Assembly (NCBI GenBank): GCA_024686335.1
Contig: JAILCI010000059.1
Coordinates: 1 to 53,252, forward strand
Direction of reading: 5' to 3'
Source: Bacteroidales bacterium
GTDB taxonomy: Bacteria; Bacteroidota; Bacteroidia; Bacteroidales; WCHB1-69
DNA: 53,252 nucleotides
In this document: piece after piece, positions 23,327-33,057 of the stretch
How the letters are laid out: the number at the start of each line of letters is the position of its first letter
How positions within the stretch are numbered: the first letter of the stretch is position 1
Notes under the pieces: model-generated
What the model was told of the DNA's origin: nothing
Seen by the model: the letters and a program-made list of their open reading frames with translations, nothing else
Database searches by the model: none
Translations under genes and position numbers: made by a program

Positions 23327-26300
23327 ATGAGCAACTTCACGCACCTCCATGTGCATACGGAATATTCTATTTTGGATGGCATGTCCTCTATCTCAGGTCT
23401 GGTAGAAAAATGCCGTGCCACTGGCATGCAATCCATCGCAATCACTGACCATGGTGTAATGTACGGAATAAAAGAGTTTTACGACTATGTCAAAAAATCC
23501 AACGGAAAGGTAAAAGACAAAATTAAAGAGTTGGAAGAGCAGTTGGACACATTGGAGGATGAGCAGGCCAAAACTGAATGTCAGCAAAACTTAGAAGCAG
23601 AACGTAAGAAAATCATAAAGCCCATTTTCGGTTGTGAAGTATATGTGGCCAAGAAGACGCCCACAAACCCCACTGGCACTCGTCTCATTCGAGAACATAA
23701 GGAGAATGGCTATGGAGAGCACCTTATCTTGCTAGCTAAAAACGAGACAGGCTATCATAACCTCTGCAAGTTGGTCTCTCTAGCTTGGATTGAAGGTTTC
23801 TTTTACAAACCTCGTATCGACCACGAGTTGCTGGAAAAATATCATGAGGGCATCATCTGCTCTTCCGCTTGTCTTGCAGGCGAAGTACCCAAGTTGCTTC
23901 TTTCGAATCTCTATGACAAGGCCAAGGAGTCTGTTCTTTGGTTCAAAAATCTCTTTGGGGAGGACTACTACCTCGAATTGCAGCGTCACAAGACTGACCG
24001 GCCAGGAGGCAACACCTCCACATACGAAGAACAACAGATTGTCAACGAACAACTCATTCAGTTATCTGCTGAAACGGGCGTGAAATTAATCGCAACCAAC
24101 GATGTCCACTTCGTCAACGAGGAGGATGCAGAAGCCCACGACCGACTCATCTGTATCAACACCGCCTCTCATGTTGATGATGCCAACCGTCTGCACTATA
24201 CGAAGCAAGAGTGGCTGAAGACTCCAGAAGAGATGGCTGCAATCTTTGCGGACATTCCAGAGGCGCTGAACAACACACAGGAAATTGTCGACAAAGTAGA
24301 GACTTTCGCCTTACAACACGAACCCATCATGCCAAAATTCGACATCCCTGAAGAGTTTGGCACGGTAGAGAGTTACAAAGAGCGCTTTACCGAAGAGGAC
24401 TTGAAGGCAGAATTCGAAAGTGGTGAAGGCGGCGAAGGACGTATCCAGAAATTCGGCGGACTAGATCAAGTATACCGTATCAAACTGGAGGCCGATTATC
24501 TGCGCAAACTGACAATGGAGGGTGCCGCCATCCGTTACGGAGATCCATTGTCTGACGAGATTCAGGAGCGCATTGACTTTGAGTTGAGTGTCATGCGCAA
24601 CATGGGTTTCCCCGGCTACTTCCTCATCGTGCAAGACTTCATCGCCGCTGCACGCAGCATGGGTGTCTCAGTAGGGCCCGGACGTGGTTCTGCTGCTGGT
24701 TCTGTAGTAGCTTATTGCTTGAAAATCACGGATATAGATCCTCTCAAGTACGACCTGCTATTTGAGCGTTTCCTCAATCCCGACCGTATCTCCTTGCCCG
24801 ATATCGATGTGGACTTTGATGATGAGGGACGTTACCGCATCCTCGATTGGATTACCCACAAATATGGCAAAGAGCGTGTCGCACACATCATCACTTACGG
24901 CACCATGGCTACCAAGTCGAGTCTGAAAGATGTAGCCCGTGTGCACGATCTGCCCATTGCCGACTCCGACAAGCTCACAAAGATGATCCCTGACAGGTTG
25001 CCCGACGACCCGCAGACACACAAGTCGACCAAAATCAATATCAAGAACTGTCTGAAATATGTGCCCGAATTCAAGGCCATCTACGACAAAGACGAAAAGG
25101 TGCACGAAATCATCGACTATGCCGCACAGCTGGAAGGAACCGTCCGCCAGGTAGGCATTCACGCATGCGGTGTAATCATCGGTGCTGATGACTTAATGAA
25201 ATTTGCTCCGCTCTCTACCGTAGAAGATAAGAAAACCAAGGAGGACATCATCGTTACCGAGTATGAAGGATCTGTGGTAGAGGATGTCGGTCTTATCAAG
25301 ATGGACTTTCTGGGTCTCTCGACATTGACCATCATTCGCGAGGCACTCTCCAACATAAAGAAATCCAAAGGCATCGACCTGGACATCGACAAGATTCCGC
25401 TGGACGATGAGTTGACTTACAAGTTATTCTGTGATGGCGACACCATCGGCACTTTCCAGTTTGAATCCCCAGGCATGCAGAAATACCTCAGAGAGTTGCA
25501 GCCTTCTAACTTTGAGGACCTCATCGCTATGAACGCACTATACCGCCCCGGTCCTATGGATTACATTCCGCAGTTCATTGACCGTAAGCACGGCCGCGAG
25601 AAGATCGTATACGATATCCCTGTGATGGAGAAATACTTGAAGGACACCTACGGTATCACTGTCTATCAGGAGCAAGTGATGCTCTTGTCGCGTCTACTCG
25701 CCAACTTCACCCGCGGCGAGTCCGACACTCTGCGAAAAGCTATGGGTAAGAAGCTGAAGGATAAACTGGATGCTCTAAAGCCCAAGTTCTTGGATGGTGG
25801 AGCCGCCAACGGACATGACCCGAAGGTCCTCGAAAAAATCTGGGCCGACTGGGAGAAGTTCGCCTCCTACGCCTTCAACAAATCTCACGCTACCTGTTAC
25901 TCCTGGGTTGCTTACCAGACCGCCTATCTGAAAGCGCATTACCGCGCTGAACTGATGGCTGCCAACCTTACCAACAGTATCACGGACATTAAGAAAATCA
26001 CCCAGTTCGTGGAAGACTGTCTCAAGAGCAACATCATCGTCAAAGGCCCCGATATCAACGAGTCTGACCAGACCTTCACAGTCAACAAGGATGGCAATAT
26101 CCGTTTCGGCTTGTCAGCACTGAAAGGTGTTGGCGGCAGCGCAGCCGACAGCATCGTGGAAGAACGCAACGCCAACGGTCCTTACAAGAGTTTCATGGAC
26201 TTTATGACGCGTGTTAACCTCCGCAACTGCAACAAGCGCTGTATTGAAGTCTTGGCCATGAGCGGTGCTTTTGAGAGTGTTGGCAAAGAGCACCGGGCAC

Positions 26301-27142
26301 AATATTTTATCCCCGACAAAGATGGACGCACCGTCATTGACAAGTGCATCTCCTATGCCAACAAACAAGAGAACTCAATCAAAAACCAAACCTCACTCTT
26401 TGACGCTTTCGATGCTGAGGAAGACGAGACACTCTCCATTGACTTTCCAACTTGTGACCCATGGAACAGTCTGGAACAGGCCCAACGGGAATACGAGGTA
26501 GCCGGTTTCTACATCTCCGGGCATCCACTGGAGGAGTTCAAATACATCATGGAGAGTTTCACCAACACCGAACTCGCCCAAATGAACGACGATAATCATC
26601 TCACCATGATGGGTGCTGCCGGCAAGGGCATCCAGTTTGTCGGAATGATCAGCAAAGCAGTTGTTGCACTGGATAAGCAACACCGCAACTTCGGAATATA
26701 CACGATGGAAGATCTGTCCGGTTCCTGGACATGGAGACTCTTCAAAGAAGATTTTGACAAGTTCAAATGGGCTTTGGAAGAAGGCAAACGTGTCTATGTC
26801 AACGCAAGTGTAAACGTACGCCAATACACCGACAAAGAGGGCAATCAACGTAAGTTCATCGATGTTAAACCTGTGATGATATGTGACTTGGAGGATGCCT
26901 ATGAAAAACTCTGCAAAGTAGTTCGTGTAGCTCTCCGCATCCAAGACATATCCATGAATGTTGCTCATGAAATTCAAGAACAACTTAGTAATCATAAAGG
27001 CAAGACAGAGTTCAACCTCCGCATTGTCGAGGCCAACAATGTCTTCTTCAGTGACTTCTTCAACTTCACCGCAACCGTAGACCCGCAATCATTTTTGAAA
27101 GATTTTCATCTTTCCGTTCCGTATAAAATTGAATTAGCCTAA
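23327..27142 (+). CDS. dnaE: DNA polymerase III alpha subunit
   Basis: This 1271-aa replicative polymerase catalytic subunit has the normal family length. It starts with a PHP domain (FTHLHVHTEYSILDGMSSIS, then AITDHG). The polymerase palm holds the acidic motif LPDIDVDFDDEGR at about residue 490, with GRGSAAGSVVAYCLKI before it. The fingers region contains YRPGPMDYIPQFIDRKHG. Near the C-terminus, NQTSLFDAF at about 1020 is a beta-clamp binding motif (QxxLF), followed by an OB-fold region. It elongates DNA within the Pol III holoenzyme. It leads a same-strand run with nfeD (6 bp gap) and an Omp85-like gene. The start at 23327 matches the conserved PHP N-terminus. Confidence 0.98.
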   Translation: MSNFTHLHVHTEYSILDGMSSISGLVEKCRATGMQSIAITDHGVMYGIKEFYDYVKKSNGKVKDKIKELEEQLDTLEDEQAKTECQQNLEAERKKIIKPIFGCEVYVAKKTPTNPTGTRLIREHKENGYGEHLILLAKNETGYHNLCKLVSLAWIEGFFYKPRIDHELLEKYHEGIICSSACLAGEVPKLLLSNLYDKAKESVLWFKNLFGEDYYLELQRHKTDRPGGNTSTYEEQQIVNEQLIQLSAETGVKLIATNDVHFVNEEDAEAHDRLICINTASHVDDANRLHYTKQEWLKTPEEMAAIFADIPEALNNTQEIVDKVETFALQHEPIMPKFDIPEEFGTVESYKERFTEEDLKAEFESGEGGEGRIQKFGGLDQVYRIKLEADYLRKLTMEGAAIRYGDPLSDEIQERIDFELSVMRNMGFPGYFLIVQDFIAAARSMGVSVGPGRGSAAGSVVAYCLKITDIDPLKYDLLFERFLNPDRISLPDIDVDFDDEGRYRILDWITHKYGKERVAHIITYGTMATKSSLKDVARVHDLPIADSDKLTKMIPDRLPDDPQTHKSTKINIKNCLKYVPEFKAIYDKDEKVHEIIDYAAQLEGTVRQVGIHACGVIIGADDLMKFAPLSTVEDKKTKEDIIVTEYEGSVVEDVGLIKMDFLGLSTLTIIREALSNIKKSKGIDLDIDKIPLDDELTYKLFCDGDTIGTFQFESPGMQKYLRELQPSNFEDLIAMNALYRPGPMDYIPQFIDRKHGREKIVYDIPVMEKYLKDTYGITVYQEQVMLLSRLLANFTRGESDTLRKAMGKKLKDKLDALKPKFLDGGAANGHDPKVLEKIWADWEKFASYAFNKSHATCYSWVAYQTAYLKAHYRAELMAANLTNSITDIKKITQFVEDCLKSNIIVKGPDINESDQTFTVNKDGNIRFGLSALKGVGGSAADSIVEERNANGPYKSFMDFMTRVNLRNCNKRCIEVLAMSGAFESVGKEHRAQYFIPDKDGRTVIDKCISYANKQENSIKNQTSLFDAFDAEEDETLSIDFPTCDPWNSLEQAQREYEVAGFYISGHPLEEFKYIMESFTNTELAQMNDDNHLTMMGAAGKGIQFVGMISKAVVALDKQHRNFGIYTMEDLSGSWTWRLFKEDFDKFKWALEEGKRVYVNASVNVRQYTDKEGNQRKFIDVKPVMICDLEDAYEKLCKVVRVALRIQDISMNVAHEIQEQLSNHKGKTEFNLRIVEANNVFFSDFFNFTATVDPQSFLKDFHLSVPYKIELA

Positions 27143-27148
27143 GATATT

Positions 27149-28510
27149 ATGAGAATCAAGACATTCCTCATCGCACTATTCTGTTTGATGATATGCTCTC
27201 TGGGCATCAGCCAAAGTAGTCACCAGGTCTATTATTTCACCATTGATGACAACATCTCCAAACCGGCATTACGCAAGACGGAAAAAGCTGTCAAGGAGGC
27301 AAAAGAGCAGAAGGCCGACTACTTGCTGCTGGAGCTCAACACCTTCGGTGGCGAGTTGGATGCGGCTGACAAGATCCGGACCCTTCTGCTGAATGCGCCC
27401 ATGCCCACGATGGTCCTCATCAACAACAATGCTGCTTCAGCCGGTGCATTGATCTCCATCGCCTGCGACAGCATCTATATGGCTGCCGGATCCTCTATCG
27501 GCGCCGCCTCGGTCGTCGATCAGGAAGGCAAGATTATGCCAGACAAGTACCAGTCCTATATGCGCTCCCTGATGCGCACCACGGCTGAGAAAAATGGCCG
27601 CGATCCCGACATCGCCCAAGCCATGGTCGACCCCGACATCTCCATCAAAGGCATTTCAGAAAAAGGTAAAGTGTTGACATTCACCACTGAGGAAGCCATA
27701 AACAATGGATTTTGCGAAGGCATGGCCGAAGACAAAGAAGAGGTTCTTCAAAAATCCGGCTTGAGCAATTATACCATCACCGAGCAGAAACTTTCCTGGA
27801 TTGACAAACTCATACTATTTCTCGTCAATCCGGCAGTCAGTGGCATCCTGATCATGTGCATAGTTGGTGGCATCTACTTTGAACTGCAGGCTCCTGGTTT
27901 AGGACTGCCTATAGTCATAGCAATTCTAGGCGCCCTACTCTACTTTGCCCCTCACTATCTGGAAGGTCTAGCTCAGCATTGGGAAATTTTACTCTTCATA
28001 ATAGGTGTCGTGCTGCTCTTTCTTGAGTTTTTCGTCATTCCGGGTTTCGGCGTTGCAGGAGTCTCGGGCATCGTGCTCATCGTAGGTGCTCTTGTGCTGA
28101 CTATGATCTTCAATGTCGGATTCCACTTCCACTTCGACCCAAGTTTTGACGGGGCCTATGAAGTTGCCAAAAACCTCGTTATCGTTATCGTCAGTATGGT
28201 GGCGGGGTTCTTCATTGCCCTTTGGCTCTGCAAAAAGGTCATTACGGCCCAAACTCGCTTCGGTTCAATAGCCCTCAACACAGAATTGACTGCCGACAAA
28301 GGATTCGTCGCCCAAGATATGAAATTGGAGCACCTTGTTGGCCGCGAGGGTATCGCCGCAACCTTCATGCGCCCCGCCGGAAAGATCGAAATCGATGGCG
28401 ATCTCTATGACGCCACCTCCGAATATGGCCTCATCGACAAAGGCTGTCCTGTGACAGTTGTCAAGTTCGAAAATGCCCAACTCGTCGTCCAGAAAAAGAA
28501 CAACGATTGA
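27149..28510 (+). CDS. NfeD family protein with ClpP-class serine protease domain
   Basis: This is a 453-aa membrane protein of the long NfeD (NfeD1b) type. A signal/anchor sequence is followed by a ClpP/SppA-like protease domain, with the nucleophile Ser97 in NNAASAGALIS and the likely general base Lys133 in PDKYQSYM. Several transmembrane helices follow (about residues 215-330; LLFIIGVVLLFLEFFVIPGFG), and then a C-terminal soluble NfeD OB-fold (LEHLVGREGIAATFMRPAGK). Archaeal NfeD proteases cleave hydrophobic stomatin tails, so a membrane-protein quality-control role is likely. No stomatin/SPFH gene is adjacent. The gene starts 6 bp after dnaE. Confidence 0.92.
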   Translation: MRIKTFLIALFCLMICSLGISQSSHQVYYFTIDDNISKPALRKTEKAVKEAKEQKADYLLLELNTFGGELDAADKIRTLLLNAPMPTMVLINNNAASAGALISIACDSIYMAAGSSIGAASVVDQEGKIMPDKYQSYMRSLMRTTAEKNGRDPDIAQAMVDPDISIKGISEKGKVLTFTTEEAINNGFCEGMAEDKEEVLQKSGLSNYTITEQKLSWIDKLILFLVNPAVSGILIMCIVGGIYFELQAPGLGLPIVIAILGALLYFAPHYLEGLAQHWEILLFIIGVVLLFLEFFVIPGFGVAGVSGIVLIVGALVLTMIFNVGFHFHFDPSFDGAYEVAKNLVIVIVSMVAGFFIALWLCKKVITAQTRFGSIALNTELTADKGFVAQDMKLEHLVGREGIAATFMRPAGKIEIDGDLYDATSEYGLIDKGCPVTVVKFENAQLVVQKKNND

Positions 28511-29964
28511 CCCGCATAATCCGCCATATAACCTTGCTGCTTGTTTGTCTGCTCTGCCTAAAGACGCTGACAGCACAACGACAGCACCTCCTCGTTCCAG
28601 AAACCTTCTCGCTGGAAGAGTATCCTGCCATCGCCGAAGAGATCCTCACCTACATGGAGAACCATGGTTACCCTTTCGCCGCTGTGTCACTCCACACCGA
28701 CAGTGTCTCGTCAAAACCAATCATCCACATAGACACGGGTGTCTATGTCACCTTCGACTCTATTGTCATCAAGGGTGATGCGCGACTCTCGGCCTCCTAC
28801 CTCTATCCCTACCTAGGCATTAAAAGAGGTAGTCCATATAACGAAACGACAATACAACAAATCGACAAAAGACTCACCGAATTACCATTCGTTAATGTGG
28901 TCAGACCTAGCGGTGTAGCCTTCTTCAATAACAAAGCAGTAGTTTACCTCTATATCAACAAACAGTCCGTCAACCAGTTTGATGGATACATAGGCATTAC
29001 ACCACAAGATGAAAACTCCGGAAAGGTGGCCGTTAATGGCGAACTAGAACTTTCCCTAACCAACCTCTTCAAAATTGGGGAACACATTGGTATACACTGG
29101 CAAAGCAGCGAGCGCCACTCACAATATCTCGATGTTTCGGCCCAGTTCAACTATCTTTTCAAAACACGATTTGGCATTGATGCGCTATTCAACCTCGACA
29201 AACACGACACCTCCTACATGCTTCTGCATTTTCGAGTCGGCATCCCCTACTCCTTTCACAACCGAAACACTCTAATGCCCTACTTCGACTATCGCAGTTC
29301 CACAATCCTTAACCCTGCTCTTTTGGACCTAAGCAATGACTCCACATGTGTTGACTATCAGAAACGGCTCTACGGTCTTAAATTCCGGTTTCAGAAGACA
29401 GATGCGATCTTAGTGCCACGCAAGGGATTTGAGGTCGAGGCAGATTTAGCCGCAGGACGGCGCATAATACGGGTGAATACGCAAGCAGACGCCTCCTTAT
29501 ACGACAATATCCCACTGCAAAAGACAAACTATCGTTTACAAGGACTGACAAGAGGTTACGTACCTATTTGGAAATACTTCTCACTCGTGCCAACAGTGCA
29601 GTTTGGCACACTGCTGAGTGGTTCTAACTACTACAATGAGTTATTCAATATCGGCGGCGTGAGTGGCATCCGTGGTTTCAATCCCAACGATCTGGCCGCC
29701 TCCACATACCTGCTCTACTCTCTGGAATTCCGCTATCATTTCATGAAAAACTCCTTTCTCAATCTCTTTTTCGATGGCGGTATCTACGAACAGGCATTGC
29801 AGAGTTATTATTTACAAGACTATCCTTTCGGCTTTGGCATAGGTATCAATCTCTCGGTTCGGGCTGGATTATTCTACCTAAACTATGCCGTGGGAAGGCA
29901 ACAGGGAAATCCCATCTCCTTCCGGTCAAGCAAGATTCATTTTGGAATAAAAGTTGGATTCTAA
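28507..29964 (+). CDS. Omp85 (BamA/TamA)-like outer-membrane protein
   Basis: This 485-aa protein has a signal peptide (IIRHITLLLVCLLCLKTLTA). At least one POTRA-like domain follows at about residues 75-150 (TFDSIVIKGDARLS ... RLTELPFVNVVRP). The rest is a beta-barrel ending in an aromatic residue (HFGIKVGF), with the Omp85 signature GVSGIRGFNPNDLAASTYLL late in the barrel. Omp85 proteins insert or translocate proteins or lipids at the outer membrane. The start is TTG at 28507, the only one that keeps the signal peptide. It overlaps the nfeD stop by 4 nt (TTGA), so translation is probably coupled. Fewer POTRA domains than BamA indicate a TamA/patatin-barrel-like relative, not BamA itself. Confidence 0.87.
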   Translation: MTRIIRHITLLLVCLLCLKTLTAQRQHLLVPETFSLEEYPAIAEEILTYMENHGYPFAAVSLHTDSVSSKPIIHIDTGVYVTFDSIVIKGDARLSASYLYPYLGIKRGSPYNETTIQQIDKRLTELPFVNVVRPSGVAFFNNKAVVYLYINKQSVNQFDGYIGITPQDENSGKVAVNGELELSLTNLFKIGEHIGIHWQSSERHSQYLDVSAQFNYLFKTRFGIDALFNLDKHDTSYMLLHFRVGIPYSFHNRNTLMPYFDYRSSTILNPALLDLSNDSTCVDYQKRLYGLKFRFQKTDAILVPRKGFEVEADLAAGRRIIRVNTQADASLYDNIPLQKTNYRLQGLTRGYVPIWKYFSLVPTVQFGTLLSGSNYYNELFNIGGVSGIRGFNPNDLAASTYLLYSLEFRYHFMKNSFLNLFFDGGIYEQALQSYYLQDYPFGFGIGINLSVRAGLFYLNYAVGRQQGNPISFRSSKIHFGIKVGF

Positions 29965-29972
29965 CCGGCTAA

Positions 29973-31781
29973 TCACGCCTTAATCACCTTCATCTCACAA
30001 CGGGCACAGTCAAATTCCAAGCGATACTTGTGCGTGCCATCGGAGAGAAACCATGGCAGACGAACAATCTTGCCAATCGGCTGTTTACTACACAAACCCA
30101 TCTCATAACGAAGACAATATTTGCAAACCATCAGTTCCTTGCCTTCGAAGGCGCGACTCTTGTCGAGACCATCTTCAACGCTTTCTGCCCCAAATGAGGT
30201 ATAGATACTACGATGAGCTTCATTGACTACATTAGCCTTATAGGTCACCTCTTGAAAAAGATTATCCTTTTTCATCTCACGATCAACCTCATAGGGCTGA
30301 AAATGTTGTATACGGGCCTGCTCTAAATTATCTAGAGCCTGTTTCTTCAGCACATTCAACTGCGAAGTCGGGATAAAGAATTTATCGCAGACATTCACAT
30401 TCCGCGTCTCGAAGGGTGTATTTCCCACCTTTGTGAGCGCATTCTCCAACTGTCGAGCAGCCATCTCCGGTTTCTGAGCAAATTGCAAATCTATTGGCGT
30501 TGATACATGGGCCTGACATCCATCCTCGTCTGTTACCGTCAATGCGAAACCTTTTTCATCAGCATCAAGAATCCAATCTATCCAAATTCGACGCTCAGCA
30601 GTTTTGCCAGCCAATAAATCCTCAAATTTTTTGTCAACATTACGAAAAACCTCCACCTTCCGAAATGATGATACCGGCTTGTGCGGGATTACTTTGGCGC
30701 CCTCAACCCTATTAACCAAAAAACCTTCCAAAGTATTCTCATCATTGATAAAACAGAGGCCATCCCCATTGGCAATTGTCGCCTGTCCTTCGTAGAAAAG
30801 ATTGCCTCGGGAATCCTGACGGAGAATGCCGAGATGCTCACCCATAGCCTTAGGAGTTGTCAGAGTAGCCATTTTGGAACGTTTTCCCTGGATAAAATAA
30901 TCGGTATATCCACGATTGAAAGTCTTGTCTGGATTAGGCGTGAAGAAGAAGTTCACATGCCCGCTGCCAGAAGGTTTGATGTCGGGCATACCAGCCAAAA
31001 CTGCATCAATACGCTGACGATAATAGGAGGTTATATTCTTCACATAAGTCACATCTTTCAGACGGCCTTCTACTTTAAGCGAACAAATACCCGCTTTAGC
31101 CAAATCTGCAATGAAAGCGCTACGATTCATATCCCGAAGAGACAGAAGATATTTAGACGCTGCCAATGTCTTGCCTTCAGCATCAGTCAAATCATAACGA
31201 TAACGGCACAGTTGTGCACATGCTCCTCGATTGCCACTTCGGCCTGTCGCACAACTGCTCATATAACACTGGCCGCTATAGGAGACACACAACGCACCAT
31301 GGACAAAAGTCTCCAACTCGATGTTTGTTTGCTGGCGAATCTTTCGAATGGTTTCTAGGTCCAATTCTCGAGCTAAAATCGCCCGTTGAAAACCAAGTTT
31401 CTCCATAAATTGGACACGCTCAACAGAAGCATTGTGACATTGGGTGCTGGCATGAAGGGCAACGGGTGGCAATCCTGTCTCCAACAAGCCCAAGTCTTGA
31501 ATAATCAAAGCGTCTATACCCATCTCATAAAGACGGTAAGCCATTGAACGAGCATCTTCCAACTCTTCATCAAAAAGAAGTGTGTTTAGCGTAACATGAA
31601 CCTTGGCACCATAGAGATGACTGTAACGAACTAGCTGTTCAATATCCTGAAGACTGTTGCCTGCCGCCTGCCTCGCGCCAAACTTCGGAGCCCCAATATA
31701 GACAGTATCAGCTCCATGATTGACCGCCGCCACGCCTGTTGCCAGGTCTTTAGCAGGTATAAGCAACTCCAGATTAGTCAT
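29973..31781 (-). CDS. U32 family peptidase (RlhA/collagenase-like)
   Basis: This 602-aa protein has the peptidase U32 signature ETFVHGALCVSYSGQCYMSS, followed by the Cys-containing NRGACAQLCRYRYDL. The N-terminus LELLIPAKDLATGVAAVNHGADTVYIG is the family's typical TIM-barrel start. Members with this long form include RlhA, which hydroxylates 23S rRNA with an Fe-S cluster and prephenate-derived donor, and proteins reported as collagenases. C-terminal cysteines (CKYCLRYEMGLC, CARCEMK) add likely metal ligands. I placed the start at 31781, not 31826, because MTNLELL matches the family. It then overlaps the preceding gene by 8 nt, so translation is coupled. Confidence 0.9.
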   Translation of the reverse strand: MTNLELLIPAKDLATGVAAVNHGADTVYIGAPKFGARQAAGNSLQDIEQLVRYSHLYGAKVHVTLNTLLFDEELEDARSMAYRLYEMGIDALIIQDLGLLETGLPPVALHASTQCHNASVERVQFMEKLGFQRAILARELDLETIRKIRQQTNIELETFVHGALCVSYSGQCYMSSCATGRSGNRGACAQLCRYRYDLTDAEGKTLAASKYLLSLRDMNRSAFIADLAKAGICSLKVEGRLKDVTYVKNITSYYRQRIDAVLAGMPDIKPSGSGHVNFFFTPNPDKTFNRGYTDYFIQGKRSKMATLTTPKAMGEHLGILRQDSRGNLFYEGQATIANGDGLCFINDENTLEGFLVNRVEGAKVIPHKPVSSFRKVEVFRNVDKKFEDLLAGKTAERRIWIDWILDADEKGFALTVTDEDGCQAHVSTPIDLQFAQKPEMAARQLENALTKVGNTPFETRNVNVCDKFFIPTSQLNVLKKQALDNLEQARIQHFQPYEVDREMKKDNLFQEVTYKANVVNEAHRSIYTSFGAESVEDGLDKSRAFEGKELMVCKYCLRYEMGLCSKQPIGKIVRLPWFLSDGTHKYRLEFDCARCEMKVIKA

Positions 31782-32919
31782 CAGCAAAAGATTTTTCTTG
31801 AATTGGAAAATCCTCCGCCAATTCACCGGAGTAGTAAAAATCGTTACCTATGACCCCAAAAGTATATTCGCGATCTCCAACGTGAATACGTGAACCTCCG
31901 CACTTGGGCTCAGGGTTCGGTTTGGAAACCTCAAAACCTAAATTGAAAAGGGTAAAGAGGATGTCTGGACGTTCAGAAATATCGTAACCAGCACGACGCC
32001 ATTGCAACATGGTCTGGTGCACAATACACCCAGCATAGATATACGAATACAGATGATTTCGGTAGTTTATCAAACGATTTGCTCTCTCCGTAGCATGATC
32101 TTCAGTTTCAAAATCAAGAATATGCTCATAGGCCTTACCCATATAAAAAGGACTTGTTGTATCTTTCAAATGCTGCTCCACAAGCATAGCTGTATAGTCT
32201 TTCACGCCTGTTACTCCAAAAGAGAACTGAGACTGTACACTCAGCACCTTCACAGGTCCTAAATATTTCTTATACATTTCGCGATGAGTATTGAAGAGAC
32301 GAATCTGCTCACCTATCAAGCATCCGACGATAAGACGAGGCTCAACACCAGTGATTCGTGCTGCATCAAGGATGGCCTCCTTATCTTTTAGAATAGCTTG
32401 TTTCAATACTGGCCAAGCGGAATCATTCATCCATGGAATCAAATTCTCACGATCAGATGTTCCTGCATAACGGTCATAAACCTGCATCAGCTCATTACAC
32501 ATCTTCTCGTATTGCGCGCCCTTATCCGTCTCATCCAAATACATTTTGGCGGCATAAAGCATATGGTCAGCAGCATCTGAACGCTTTGAAAAGTTCTTAG
32601 CTTCTAGAATCTTCTCAGCATTCATAGGGAAGAATTTATTTAATGCTGCAATCTGAATATAATTCCTCATATCATTCTGCCTGATATCAGCAGAATCCGT
32701 CAAGGAATGCTGCTTATAGTCAGCCAAATAGCGGTTGTTCTCATCTACCGCGCCGCGATTATTCGTTAGACCAAGTTTATAAACACCCCAAGCTCCGATA
32801 ATAGCTGCGCCTGCCAAGGCAAATGCCATTGTCAACACGATAAAAATACGGGTACGGATTTTAAAGGTTTTCCACGCACCCCACAACGATTTTCTTTCTT
32901 GATTTTCAGATACTTGCAT
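31774..32919 (-). CDS. Membrane-anchored hypothetical protein, possibly lysozyme-like
   Basis: This 381-aa protein has one transmembrane helix at about residues 25-50 (IFIVLTMAFALAGAAIIGAW) and a large, probably periplasmic, remainder. I do not recognise the family with confidence. The stretch VEPRLIVGCLIGEQIRLFNT followed by SVQSQFSFGVTGVKDYTAML resembles the catalytic-Glu helix and 'S.G..g' segment of lytic transglycosylases, so a peptidoglycan-related role is possible. It is the first gene of a unit with the U32 peptidase, overlapping it by 8 nt, and has its own -7 box at 32948-32955. Confidence 0.6.
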   Translation of the reverse strand: MQVSENQERKSLWGAWKTFKIRTRIFIVLTMAFALAGAAIIGAWGVYKLGLTNNRGAVDENNRYLADYKQHSLTDSADIRQNDMRNYIQIAALNKFFPMNAEKILEAKNFSKRSDAADHMLYAAKMYLDETDKGAQYEKMCNELMQVYDRYAGTSDRENLIPWMNDSAWPVLKQAILKDKEAILDAARITGVEPRLIVGCLIGEQIRLFNTHREMYKKYLGPVKVLSVQSQFSFGVTGVKDYTAMLVEQHLKDTTSPFYMGKAYEHILDFETEDHATERANRLINYRNHLYSYIYAGCIVHQTMLQWRRAGYDISERPDILFTLFNLGFEVSKPNPEPKCGGSRIHVGDREYTFGVIGNDFYYSGELAEDFPIQEKSFADD

Positions 32920-32947
32920 CTCTTTTTCCCTTCTTGAAAAAACGGTG

Positions 32948-32955
32948 CAAAAGTA
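32948..32955 (-). promoter_or_regulatory. -7 promoter box of the 381-aa protein / U32 unit
   Basis: The minus strand reads TACTTTTG, 28 bp before the start at 32919. Confidence 0.6.
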
Positions 32956-33057
32956 ATCTTTTTTTATACGTTTTATTCACGTAAAACTAAAGATTTTGCA
33001 GTTCAAAAAAAGAATTTATAAAGAAAGTGTAACTTGTTGTCAACAAGCAAAATACAA

